In this document: positions 25,372 through 37,165 of the stretch, piece by piece
Numbering within the stretch: position 1 is the stretch's first letter
Layout of the letters: every line of letters begins with the position of its first letter
From: Halicephalobus mephisto
Taxonomy: Eukaryota; Nematoda; Chromadorea; Rhabditida; Panagrolaimidae
Direction of reading: 5' to 3'
Assembly (NCBI GenBank): GCA_009193035.1
Contig: SWDT01000008.1
Span: forward strand, 682,001 to 746,000
Length of the DNA: 64,000 nucleotides
Notes under the pieces: model-generated
What the model saw: the letters and a program-made list of their open reading frames with translations, nothing else
Database searches by the model: none
What the model was told of the DNA's origin: nothing
Translations under genes and position numbers: made by a program

Positions 25372-28300
25372 CTAAAAATTGTTTTTTGTCAGATCCTGAC
25401 TTTGAGAAGAAATGAGCATCGCCGAAAGTGGAGAAACCCCTGCGGCTAGAAGAGCTGAGATTTCTGGAGTCATGGTGGACTTGATTGCGGCTTCTGGAGA
25501 CGGAGCTGGAGAAGCATGACTTGAGTTGGAGTCCTTCCGGACCACAGCCTGATCTGCGGCTTCTTTCTTGCGCCACTTGGTTCGGCGATTCTGGAACCAG
25601 ACCTGAAAATTCCAATTTAATTTAATAAAAAAAATAATTCTAAAAACTCAAACATAATTTTAATTAAAAAATTATTTAAAAAATCCCATTTAATTTTAAT
25701 AAAAAAAATAATTCTAAAAATTCCAATTTAATTTAATAAAAAAATTATTTAAAAAATTCCAATTTAATTTAAATAAAAAAATAATTCTAAAAACTCAAAC
25801 TTAATTCTAATAAAAAAAATAATTTTAAAAAGTCCAATTTTAATAAAAATATAATTTAAAAAATTTCTTTAAAAATTTTTAATTTAAAAAAAATGTAGTT
25901 TAAAATTTTCGAAAACTACTTAAAACCAAAATTTCGCAATTTCCGGTCTCGACTGGAAAATTCCAGAAATTCCTTTCAGGATATTTTTAAAATAATTTTT
26001 TAAAAAAATATAATAAAAATTTTCTAAAACTACTTAATTGAAATTTTATAACTTTGGGTCCTAACTGGAAAATTTCTTCAAAGATTTTTAATTTAAAAAA
26101 AATGTAGTTTAAAATTTTTTAAAACTACTTAAGACCAAAATTTCGCAATTTCCGGTCTCGACAGGAAAATTCCAGAAATTCCTTTCAGGATATTTTAAAA
26201 ATAATTTTTTTAAGTGCGGTTTGTAATTATTTTTAAAATCCCTTGTTTGGTCTTCTTTGGTTTCAATTTTTCGAAGTCGACATTTAATAAAAATTCAAGC
26301 CATTCGAAAAAATTGCAACTTGGAGAGCTTCCCAAAAAGGCAATCAAAGCTCATTGCCTTTGGCCGAAAACAAATTTCCCAATTTTATTGTTTCTTTAAG
26401 TAAACTATTTTAAATCTATATTTTACAGTAATCCTCAGGTCCCTCAAAAATCGCAACAAAATTTATTTTTTCAATGTTGGCGCCATAAATGTTCTCGTCT
26501 CTTTCAACAAAACGATTGTCGTCTTTGCTGTTCATGGAATCATGTTTTCTCTTCTGAATAGTTTGCTTCTTTTCAATAGTCGGTCGAATAAAAAGAAATC
26601 AAATCAAATAAGATCGTTGTGGAAAGACCGTGTCCAATTGCCGGCTCTATTCCGCCGCATTCAATCAAATTGAATTGAATCATACTTTCACCAAAAATAA
26701 AAGCAAAAATGGCAATAATCAATTTAAAGAACAAATATTCTAAAGTTTAAATCGAAAAGTCTCAAAAAATATAAATTATTAAATAATTTCAAGTATACTG
26801 TAATTAAAAAATTAAAAAACTTTAAGTATACTGTAATTAAAAAATTAAAAAACTAAGTATACTGTAGTTGGGAAAATTAAATAATTTCAAGTATACTGTA
26901 CTTAAAAAATTAAATAATTTTAAGTATACTGTAATTAAAAAACTTTAAGTATACTGTAGTTGGAAAAAAAATTATTAAATAATTTCAAGTATACTGTAGT
27001 TTAAAAAAGTTAGGTAATTAAAAATATCTTTTAAGTCTACTGTAATTTGAAAACTAAACATATTTTAATTAGAAAAATTGAATTATTTTGCACTTTTTTA
27101 AGTATACTGTAGTTTTATGAAATTTATATTCAATTTATAGGAATACTGTAATTTGGAAAAAGTTGACTGCTTTAACTACTTTCTAGAAATACTGTAATTA
27201 GATGAAATGTATATTGAATTGCCCTAAAGAACCCCTAAGGCTACTGTAATTAAGCGAAATTTGTATTGGATTGCTCCTGAACCAGGCCCTTAATCGTCAT
27301 AAGTACCTGTTTTTTGTTTTAAAATATCCTACAGTAATCCTCTCATTACATTGAAGTGCCCCTTTAAATTCAAAAATCCGAATTTCGGTCCGAATGGACC
27401 CCGAGCATCACCCCAGGGACCACTCAATATTCGCTCAATTTTGTTTTTGAAAAAAGTTAAATGAAATATCGTCGAAAACTGCTTATTATGCAAGACAAAA
27501 AGTAAAAACGTTTTTGATTCTGAATTGAGTCAATGAGCATCTGCTTTTTCGATGACTTCCGGCAGCTGTCTTCGAAAATTATTCGTTTATGAAAACTGGA
27601 GGTCATTAAAGGTCAATGACTTTTTAGATAATTTTATTTTTACAAAATTGATAAATTACTAAATTTGGCGCGAAATGCAATGGAATGGAAAAAATGGTTT
27701 TTTATGGCTGTCTCAATGATAAGGTTAAAAAATTAAAGATCTTGCGGAAAATTTATAGATTTTTGGACATTTTCGAAAACAATTGTCTTGAAAAAAAATA
27801 AAATTTAAAACATATTTAAATATGAAATTTTTTTACATTAAAGATCTTGCGGAAAATTTATAGATTTTTAGATATTTTTAAAAACAATTGTCTTAAGTAC
27901 ATGATGATTTTCAAAATTATAATTTCCCTTCGAGACCGGTTTTTTTAAAATAAATATATTTTTAAAAAACATTCGTCTCAGGACCAAATGATTTTCAAAA
28001 TTATGATTTCCCCTCAGGACTAACTTTCTTTGAAGTGGATTTTTTAAACTTATTGTTAAATATCCCTCTAAGACAAATAATTTTCAAAATTATAATTTCC
28101 CTTCGAGACCGGTTTTTTTTAAAATAAATATATTTTTTAAAAACAATTGTCTTAGGTACATGATGATTTTTAAAATTATAATTTCCCTTCGAGACCGGTT
28201 TTTTTGTAAATAAATATATTTTTAAAAAACATTCGTCTCAGGACCGAATGATTTTTAAAATTATAATTTCCCTTCGAGACCGGTTTTTTAAAATAAATAA

Positions 28301-31300
28301 TTGTACTATGGAAACGACAGGAAGATCAGTGTCCAACATGTGATTCCCCATTGTCTCAGCAGGACTATTTGTCCTTTTTCAAAAAGCATTTTTCTTTTGT
28401 TTCTCAAAAGCACATTACAATTGTCATCAAAACTCTGGCTATAGTTTTGAATATTAATCATGTGGGGAATCGGAATCGCGTGTTGGTCTTAACCTGTTAT
28501 TTGTATGCAAATCGGCCGAGGCTCAATGAGATCCAATATTCATAACTCGTTGTAAAAGTCTTGTCTTCGATCATCTGGAACAATGAATGGCAAACTACTC
28601 GAAAAAGAAAATCTTCCATGCGAGACACAAATCAGAAATGTTCGACACGAAAGTCGGCAAATATTGTCTCGACAAGAAATTTTAGAATTGTCTGTTTGAG
28701 AAAAATCGGAAATTCAATAATTTTAGAAAGTTAGATTTTTAAAAATATCTGTGAGGAAATAATCTCGAGGCGAATTTTCGGAACTTCCCAATCGAGAGTG
28801 AAGGTAAAAATTCTAGGTTTTGGAATTACGGTGTTCGGAATTAGAAAAATACAAAAACAACATTAATCGAAATCCTCCAGAACAGACGGAAATCTAACTT
28901 CAATATTTCTAGAACATTCTAAAATCAGAAAATTAAAAGTATTTCTCACAAAAATTTCGAAACTTTCTCAACACGAATCTCCGCAACTTCCCAATCATCA
29001 GTCAAAATGTTAAAAATTAAAAATTTCATAATTCTAGAAATTTTAAAAATCCACAGTATGCTTTAAAATAATTAAAACCAAAATTTTCAATAATCTTATT
29101 CAATGTACTGTAAAAATTACAACCACATAATTCTAGAACTTCTAAAAACCTACAGTATGCTTTTTGAAAAATTTAAACTCGAAAATGGTTTATGTTTTTA
29201 TTCAATATACCGTAATTGAAAAATTCCCCAGAGACAAACTGCTCTTTTTTAAGATGATGGAAAAAATTTAAATTTATTGATCCCCCATTTTTGTTGAATC
29301 CTAATTGACCAAAAGCGGAAAACTAATAAAAATTTTTGCCGACAGAGATTTTGCGCCAAATTAAGCGATCAAGTCACTTTTCACTGCGCAACAAAGAATC
29401 CAGGAACATCTGTCGTTAGTTCTTAGAACTGTCAATTTTAGGCCATAAGAGATTAGGTTTGGATAATTTACAGTATTTCATAAACTATTAACACAGTCGA
29501 AGATTGTCTTAATGGAAAAATGGCAGATGATTCATCAACAAAAAAATAAACGAACTTTTACGTTTTCGCGATTAATGTTTGATCCAAATTTGTCCTTTAG
29601 CATAATTACACAAAAAAGCGTAATTTTAAGTCCAGTAACAAATGCAAATAGTCACTATTATTTTTTAATTTTCGTTATAAAAGTCAAATATTTATAAAAA
29701 TGTGATGATTGTTACATTTCGCAATTGTTACGAAACAAAAAGTTACTTTTTTGTGTAAATTTAATGTAACTATGTTGAATATAATGTATCTGATATATTA
29801 GAGCTGTTTTAAAATATCCATATATTATATATATTCTATCGATATCAATACAAAAAAAAGTAACTTTTAACTTAATAACAAATGCAAATAGTCACTATTA
29901 TTTTTTAATTTTCGTCACAAAAGTCAAATATTTATAAAATGTGACGATTGTTACATTTCGCAATCGTTACAGAGCTAAAAGTTATGACTTTTTTGTGTAA
30001 ATTTAATACAATTATACATTGAATATAATGTATCTGATAATCAGAGCTGTTTTAAAATATCCATATATCATATACAATCCATCGATATCAATACAAAAAA
30101 AAGTAACTTTTAACTTAATAACAAATGCAAATCGTCACTATTAAATTTTAATTTTCGTCACAAGAATCAAATATTCATAAAAATGTGACAATCGTTACAG
30201 AGCTAAAAGTTATGACTTTTTTGTGTATATAATATCTTAAATGATAACAATGTAGTTTAAGTTGTATTTTATCTTATCGTGTCTTTTATAATTATCGCTT
30301 TCGTTTGTATTTTTGGTTTAATTACCCAAATTTGAGATACTAAGAAAAATCAGTAGTAAAAAATTACTACGTTCGAAAACTGACCTTTACTTGAGATTCG
30401 CTCATGTTCAGTTCTTTCGCCAATTGGGCTCTGTCACTTCCGGCGAGGTACTTTGTTTGTTCGAATTTCTTTTCTAACATGAAAATCTAAAAAATATGAA
30501 AATTAAAAACTTGTTAAAGGATTAAAAAACTTAAAAAAGTTAAAAAAAAATAAATTTTTCAAAAAAATAAATTTTTAAAAATAAAAAAAGTATTTTTTTT
30601 TTTTTAATTTTTAAATTTAGAAAATTAGAATTCGAACCTGATGTCCAGTGAAGGTTGGTCTGGATTGTTTTTTTTGTAAAACAATGGAATTTGGAGAAAG
30701 TTGAAGACCGTGATGATTGGACGAATTAGTGGCGAATCCAGAAGCTGACGTCATTGGAATCATCTGAGAAGGCGAAACAGGGTGTCCTTGGGGAAACTGG
30801 GCTGCTGCAGCCGCGAACAACTGGAGGGGATTCGGGAATCTCGGTGATGACGTGGCTGAAGAGGTCGACATTCTGGGTCCTGAAGAGAAAACTATCGTTA
30901 AAAAAATCAAAAACGGAATTTTTAAAACTGTCTCAAAACGGAAATTTACGTTTTTTAGAAATCCTAGAATCCATAATTTTTAATGATTTTTAAATTTTAA
31001 ATGGATTTTTTCCAAAGAAGTTCCAAAAAAATTGAAATGTTTTAAAATTTTCCGGAATCTTCCATAGGATTCTAAGAGGTTTCAGAACCTTTCAATTGAG
31101 GCTAAGGATTTCTGTAAGATTCTAGAAACTCGTACAAAATCCTAAAAAATTACGAGAATTCGTAACAGATTCCATCAGATCTTGATAAATTCGAAAAATT
31201 TTAAGAAATTCTAGAAACTGCTACAGAATCCTAGAAAATTTCGAAAATTTTAAGAAATTATAAAAACTGCTACAGAATCTTAGAAAATTTCGAAAAGTTC

Positions 31301-33985
31301 TAAGATATTCTAAAAATACCTACAGAATCCTAGAAAATTTCGAAAAGTTCTAAGATATTCTAAAAATACCTACAGAATCCTAGAAAATTTCGAAAAATTT
31401 TAAGATATTCTAGATAATTTTAGAATCTTTTACTGAATTCTAAGAACTTTTAAAAACTCTCATAAGATTCTAAAAGTTTTTATAATCTTCTGTAGAATTA
31501 CAGAAGGCTCCAGAACTTTTTATTAGAATCTAAAATCACGTATACGAATCCAGAAATCTTCATTGAATTTTGAAAAATTCCGAAATATTTGGAAATTTCA
31601 GGACCTATGATTTTCTGTAGGATTTTTTATAATTTCAGAATCTCCTACTTGATTCTGGAATCTTCTACAATATGTTAGTTTTAATAAAAATCCACTACAA
31701 TCAGGTGGAAGATACTGTAGAATCCAGAAATTCCAAGTGCCCAGTCCACTGGATCAAAAAACACCTTTTGGGCGATTCACTCGGAATGTATCCAACTCGC
31801 AACTTGGTCGATTTCCCAAACTAGTCCAAAACCGATTAAAATTGATTTTCCTATTTGTATTCTTAGAAAACCGACAAAGTTGTCTTACAAGGGTCGATTT
31901 ACGACACCCAAATGATTCCTCCGTCCGGCACCTTGTTTGCATATTCGATGAATAAATCTTACCTTCCGAGATCATCCTGAGCGGATTCGACAAAGCCGCC
32001 AATTGAGGAGAAAATTGTGAAAAAAGACATTGAAGATACATTTGCTGAAAAATTTCATTTAAAAAATATAATATTTTTAAAGAAATATTTCTCAACCAAA
32101 ACGAGATTTTTCAACACAAAAAAGTGAGTACATAGTATATAATGTGTGGATATGGTAAAACAATTCTGATGTATTAGATATATTATAGTCAATGTATCGG
32201 TATACAAGTATGATAGTGGTAAATTGTGTTTAATACATCGATCTGTTGAAATGACTCTGATGTATTAGATATATTATAATCAATACATCGATACATTGAG
32301 TGTAATGTCAATGTATTGTATTCCATGTACTAATACAATAAAACAGTTCTGATTTATCGGACACATTACATTCAATACATCGATACATTGAGTGTAATAT
32401 CGATGTATTGTATTCCATGTACTAATACACTAAAACAATTCTGATGTATCGGATACATTGCATTCAATACATCAATATATTGAGTGTAATATCAATGTAT
32501 TATATTCCATGTACTAATACACTAAAACAGTTCTAATATATCAGATACATTACATTCAATACATCGATATATTGAGTGTAATATCAGTGCATGATATTCA
32601 ATATATCAATATATTAAATGTGATATGTCTGATGCATTAAAACTATTTTAAAGTACTCTTTTTTGTGTGAAGAATTAATAAAGTTCAAATCGAACTCTGT
32701 TTTTATGGAAAATTCATAAACTCAAAGCATCTACTTAAAATATCAATTGGAGAATAACTATATGTTTGATTGAAAATTTTAAAGAAATGAAAAATAATAA
32801 AAACATGTTATTTTAAAAACATGAGTTTTGTTTTCAATTTGCCTCGAAGCGAAATTCAAAAGTCGTCTAGAAAAGTCTAGAATTCATGTTTTTCGATTTT
32901 CAAAAATTAGATTCTAAAAAATTCTAAAAAATTCGAAAAATTCAGAAACTTCTCAAAAATTCTAAACATTTTTTATAGATTTCCACAGTACTTCAAAAAT
33001 ATACAGAAGATTCTAGAAAGCTTCAGAAGTTTCCACAGTACTTTGGACATTGTTTGTCGAAATATACAGTACTTTGAAAAAGTTTCAAGAATATATAAAA
33101 AATTACAAACTTCTGAGGTTTTAGAAGACTTCAGAAACTTCTGCGAGATTCTCGAATTTTTTAAATCTTCTACTGAATTTTAGAAATTTCTACAAAAATT
33201 AGAAAAAATTATAGAAATTTAGAAAATTATAAAAATTTAGAAAGTTCTGTGACTTTAACTATCTCCATAGACCTCTACAGTACTCCAAGAAGGTTTTACA
33301 AAACTCTAAACATCCGCAGAAACTTGAATAAAAGTTTCGAAATCTTCCACTGGATTCTGGAAGCTTTCAATGAATTTCAATCACGTTGAAAAATAATCTT
33401 ACTGTAGGAAATATCTAAAAATAATATTCTCCATATTGACATTTTTTTTTGAAAAAAAATTTCGGACAGATTTTTATTTTTTTTCGTTCGAGAAAAGTCT
33501 GATTTTTTTTTTTTTTTGAAAATGACGGAACTTACTTGGAGCTGGGCCTGCTGGACTTCTGAAAGCCCGCTGTTGCAGCCCGGAGACCCGGCGAGGTTCC
33601 CCAAGGAGTCGGTCAGATTCTGCTGATTCATCTGACTCATGAACATCTGAAGAGCGTTGAAGCCGCTTGATCCAGCTGAATTAGGGTCTTCTGATTCTTT
33701 TTTCTTTTCAGAATCCTTAGAATTATGTTCTTCTGTGGATTCTTCAGAATCAGGATTTTCTGGAGAAACAGATATAGAAGATTCTCGTTTTTTGTTTTGC
33801 CAGGAATTGCACAATAGACTAGAGATCGAGTAGGTGTTCTTTTCTTGAGGTTTGGATTCGTTTTCCTCGTTCGAAGTCGAGGAGGAGGGGGACTGGTTCC
33901 GGCCGAAGTGACTAGGGGTTTCTTTGGGGCTAAAACTGCAGCCTTGTTCCGGTTGTTTGAGAGATGGAGCTACCATTGAACTCAT
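25372..33985 (-). CDS. cog-1: NK6-class homeodomain transcription factor, cog-1 (Nkx6.1/6.2) orthologue
   Basis: Nuclear DNA-binding regulator; in C. elegans cog-1 controls ASE neuron asymmetry and vulval and gonad connection. Exons 33985-33536, 32044-31963, 30879-30638, 30486-30385 and 25602-25372 join in phase to 368 residues. An eh1-type Groucho-binding motif (YSISSLL, residues 52-58) lies in a Ser-rich N-terminal region; exons 2-3 are rich in Gln, Ala and Pro. The homeodomain spans about residues 246-305: [37 protein letters not shown], then [13 protein letters not shown] with Gln50 and Asn51. The EQTKYLAG and RPTFTGHQ words are NK6-specific. The intron before helix 3 is at homeodomain position 46/47. 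A splice acceptor lies 2 bases before the ATG, so an upstream untranslated exon or a spliced leader is likely; a longer isoform is possible. Confidence 0.95.
26780..27250. repeat. Intronic repeat with GTATACTGTA cores
   Basis: About ten irregular units of 30-45 bp, AAGTATACTGTAATTAAAAA-like, in the large cog-1 intron. Confidence 0.8.
27700..28290. repeat. About 105-bp intronic tandem repeat
   Basis: Units contain TAATTTCCCTTCGAGACCGG, ATATATTTTTAAAAAACATT and CGTCTCAGGACC. Confidence 0.8.
28342..28512. promoter_or_regulatory. Candidate intronic regulatory segment of cog-1
   Basis: Unique DNA bounded by the 9-bp inverted repeat GATTCCCCA (28342-28350) and TGGGGAATC (28463-28471), followed by a perfect POU octamer ATGCAAAT (28505-28512). 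Regulatory role is inferred only. Confidence 0.3.
28735..29214 (+). repeat. 480-bp duplicated block, copy 1 (cog-1 intron)
   Basis: Nearly identical to 34907-35387 in the same orientation. Shared words include CTCCAGAACAGACGGAAATC, ACGAATCTCCGCAACTTCCC and ACAGTATGCTTTTTGAAAAA; differences are scattered substitutions and small indels. Confidence 0.9.
29608..30226 (+). mobile_element. Three tandem MITE (M1) copies with satellite spacers
   Basis: MITE copies at 29608-29756, 29850-29998 and 30093-30226 (149, 149 and 134 bp). Terminal inverted repeats are ACACAAAAAAG...AAC at the left and GTTACTTTTTTGTGT or GTTATGACTTTTTTGTGT at the right. Between copies are short stretches of the palindromic satellite (ATTGAATATAATGTATCTGA). 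The MITE plus spacer repeats at about 242 bp. The interior has TCGTCACA and TGTGACGA, a second inverted pair. Confidence 0.85.
30315..30336 (+). other. SL1 spliced-leader-like 22-mer
   Basis: Matches the conserved nematode SL1 leader at 21 of 22 positions (GGTTTAATTACCCAA then A instead of G, then TTTGAG). It is followed by AT instead of the donor GT, and by a 7-bp hairpin (GTAGTAA/TTACTAC) at 30354-30371; no Sm site was seen. It lies 49 bases from cog-1 exon 4, on the opposite strand. Perhaps a dead SL RNA gene or a leader brought in by a retroposed message. Confidence 0.6.
30880..31962 (-). other. cog-1 intron 2 with short tandem repeats
   Basis: 31190-31420 has about five units of 55-60 bp (CAGAATCCTAGAAAATTTCG). 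31690-31960 is unique and GC-richer (GATTCCTCCGTCCGGCACC) and reaches the exon boundary. Confidence 0.6.
32130..32650. repeat. Palindrome-rich satellite, locus 3
   Basis: In cog-1 intron 1. Units of about 120 bp with ATTCAATACATCGATACATT, GAGTGTAAT and GTATTCCATGTACTAATACA; reads as the opposite orientation of the loci at 7.9 and 14.3 kb. Confidence 0.85.
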
Positions 33986-33989
33986 TTCT
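33986..33989 (-). promoter_or_regulatory. Splice acceptor just before the cog-1 start codon
   Basis: Minus-strand TTTTTTAG at 33996-33988 precedes AAATG. Either a trans-splice site or the end of a 5' UTR intron. Confidence 0.45.
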
Positions 33990-36230
33990 AAAAAATTTAA
34001 AAAGTTAAAAAAGTTAAAAAAAATAAAAAACTCAAAAAAGTTCAGAATTTAAAAAATAAAAAATTCAAAAAAGTTAAGAATTTAGAAAATAAAAATTTAT
34101 AAAATTCAAAAAAGTTAAGAATTTAGAAAATAAAAAAAAATTAAAAATAATCCATAAAAATTTAACATTTAGAAAATTTAAAATACTTCATAAAAATAAT
34201 CTCGACACGAAAGTTAAGAAATCAACAAGTGTAGAAAATTTGCAAATGATGTCAGCAAAATATAAATTTCATAATCGCACTAATGTGAAAACAAAAAAAA
34301 TGAAATCATAGAAAAATTAATTTTTTAAAAATTTTTAGTTAAATTTTTTTAAATTCTAAAATTATGTTGTTTTAAAAAATATTTAAAACTGTCTCAAAAA
34401 AAAAAATTTTTAATTTTCCAGTTGAGACCAAAAATTTAAAAATAATTTTAAAAATATTTTTAAAATTTATCTCAACACGAAATTTTTTAATTTTCCAGTT
34501 GAGACCAAAAATCTGGATTTTTTTTAATTTTCAAAAATTACAAAAATTTAAAAATAATTTTTAAAATATTTTAAAAATTTATCTCGACACGAAATTTTTT
34601 AATTTTCCAGTTGAGACTAAAATTAAACTGTAGAATTTTAAAATAGCTGAAAATTACAAAAATATGCTTAAAAATATTTTAAAAATCATCTCAATACGAA
34701 AATTTTTAAATTTTTCAATCAAAAACATGCAATTTTTTGTTTACGTGGATCTTTTAGATTTGAAAAGCATTTAGTACATTCTGAATCATACTATTATAAA
34801 GCAAAAAAGTCTAAAGAAATTTGAAAAAGAACGTCTCAACACGAAATTGAAAAACTTCTAGTTAAAATTCTTTAAAAAATTATTTTTCTGAAAAATTCCA
34901 AAATTATTTTTAAAAATATCTGTGAGGAAATAATTTCGAGGCGAATTTTCGGAACTTCCCAATCGAGAAAGTAAAAATTCTAGGTTTTGGAATTACGGTG
35001 TTCGGAATTAAAAAAATAAAAAAACAACTTTAATCGAAATCCTCCAGAACAGACGGAAATCTAACTTCAATATTTCTAGAAGATTCTAAAATCAGAAAAT
35101 TAAAAGTATTTCTCACAAGAATTTCGAAACTTTCTCGACACGAATCTCCGCAACTTCCCAATCATCAGTCAAAATGTTAAAAATTAAAAATTAAAAATCA
35201 CATAATTCTAGAAATTTTAAAAATCCACAGTATGCTTTAAAATAATTAAAACCAAAATTTTCAATAATCTTATTCAATGTACTGTAAAACTAAAACCACA
35301 TAATTCTAGAACTTTTAAAAACCTACAGTATGCTTTTTGAAAAATTTAAACTCGAAAATGGTTTATGTTTTTATTCAATATGCTGTAAAAATTAAAAATT
35401 ACATAATGTGAGAAAATCTGCAATATTCTTTAAAAAATATTAAAAATAATTTTTTTAATTTAATAAATTTAAAGTTTTAAAAGTAGAATATTAACAAACA
35501 GAATCTCGAAAGTTAAGTACTCCTTCTGAATTAAAAAGTATCTTTAAAAAAGACCACGTATGAAGACACGACATTCTCTAGATGAATAATCCACCCAATG
35601 ACTTTGCTAAACCATGTTGTTCATAATTTAATCTGAGACAAATTTAAAAAATAGGGAGGAGCAATTGCCAAAAAGGGACCAGGACACTTTTCCAGAAAAC
35701 GAAAAAGCCAGTGAACATGGACAAGTCAATGTAAAACATTTTAATGAAAAATAAATTTAAAAAATTTCGAAAATAACAAAGGTGTTTTAATAAAAAAAAT
35801 TCCAATTTAGGAAATTAAAAAAAATAATTTCATTATTTTCAAGTAAGTTAAAAGCAGCTTTTGTACTACAATTTAGGCTTCGATTTTCATCTAAAAAGTT
35901 TAAAATCTGAAAAAATTTTGTCGGATTTTTTTGATAGATGATCAATGATGCTGTTGTTGACTTCATAGAGAAAAACGATCGGATTACTGTAGCTTGATGG
36001 AATTACGTGGAAGGAAAGGAGTGGTTAAATGAGTTAATGACCTTATAAACAGTAATTAGCAGTATTAAAAACTAAAATTTGTACTTTAGAAATATATTAA
36101 TAAACATAAGAAAATTAAAGTAATTTAATAATGAACAAAAAAAGTTTAAAAAAAGCAATTAAACCATGTTCGATAAAGTACGTAAAACACCAGATTTTCT
36201 CAAGAGTGGAATTAAACAGTAAAGTCGTCT
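33990..36230. other. cog-1 upstream region
   Basis: 33990-34200 is A-rich. 34370-34720 repeats AATTTTCCAGTTGAGACCAA about three times. 34907-35387 is the duplicated block. 35500-36230 is unique, with TAATCCACCCAATGACTTTG and GGGACCAGGACACTTTTCC; no gene. The promoter could lie here. Confidence 0.5.
34907..35387 (+). repeat. 480-bp duplicated block, copy 2 (upstream of cog-1)
   Basis: Direct copy of 28735-29214, about 6.2 kb away, flanking the coding exons 1-4 of cog-1. Confidence 0.9.
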
Positions 36231-37165
36231 ATTAAGTACAGGATAGAACCCCAAGGTAGTTTCATAAGAATGGAAGAGAACGCCAAAGACCACTTCCTAC
36301 ACGTAGAACAGAACGCCAAAGATTGCTTCTTAGCAGTAGAACAAAACGCCAAGACTTTCTTAGGAGTGGAGCAAAATGCCAAAGGTGGTTTTTATATGTA
36401 GTACAGAATAACAAAGAAATTTTCTTGCAAGTAATACAGTATACCAAAGATAATTTTTTATATGTAGTACAGAATAACAAAAATGACTTTCATCTACGCC
36501 TTACAGAATATCACAGATAATTTTTTACACATAATACAGAATAATAAAAATGATTTTTTTCTACGTCTTATAGAATACCAAAGATAATTTTTTACACATA
36601 ATACAGAATAATAAAAACGATTTTTTTCTACGTCTTATAGAATACCAAAGATAACTTTTTACACATAATACAGAATAACAAAAACGATTTTTTTCTACGT
36701 CTTACAGAATACCAAAGATAACTTTTTACACATAATACAGAATGTTAAAGTAGCTTTTACGCCTTACAGAATATCAAAGATAATTTTTTACACATAATAC
36801 AGAATAATAAAAATGACTTTTTACCTGTAGTACAGCATATCAAAGATGACTTCTTATACATGGTACAGAATACTAAGAGTCACTTCCTATATATAGTATA
36901 GGACGCCAAAAATTCTTTTTTGATTGCAGCTCATAATGCCAGAAACATCTTGTTAATGCGGAACAAAACGCCAAAAACACTGTTCATTGCAGAATACAAC
37001 GCCAAATAATATTTTTTGATTAAGTGACATAATGTAGAAAATCTTTTTTGATTGCGAAATAAAACGCCAAAAATCGTTTTTTTGTTTATGAAAAACGACA
37101 TTAAAAACAGTTTTTATCCAAGGAAAAACATCGAAATCCCTCCTTGTCCACGGCACAGTACTTTA
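36230..37165. repeat. About 65-bp tandem array
   Basis: Core units 36400-36840 carry ATACCAAAGATAATTTTTTA, CACATAATACAGAATAA and TTTTTTTCTACGTCTTA. Flanking units are degenerate and marked by ACAGAACGCCAAAGA. Open frames on both strands across it are repeat artefacts. Confidence 0.85.

Larger units (their letters stand above)
25603..30384 (-). other. 4.8 kb cog-1 intron inside the homeodomain
   Basis: Contains 25610-26200 AT repeats, a unique segment 26430-26680, the minisatellites 26780-27050 and 27760-28290, a unique segment 28300-28640, a duplicated block, three MITE/satellite units and an SL1-like 22-mer. The two unique segments are the best candidates for intronic regulatory DNA. Confidence 0.7.

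Noticed and set aside
25367..25615. 82-residue minus-strand open frame [12 protein letters not shown] over the last cog-1 exon
   Set aside because: Out of frame with the homeodomain helix [13 protein letters not shown], which is the supported frame.
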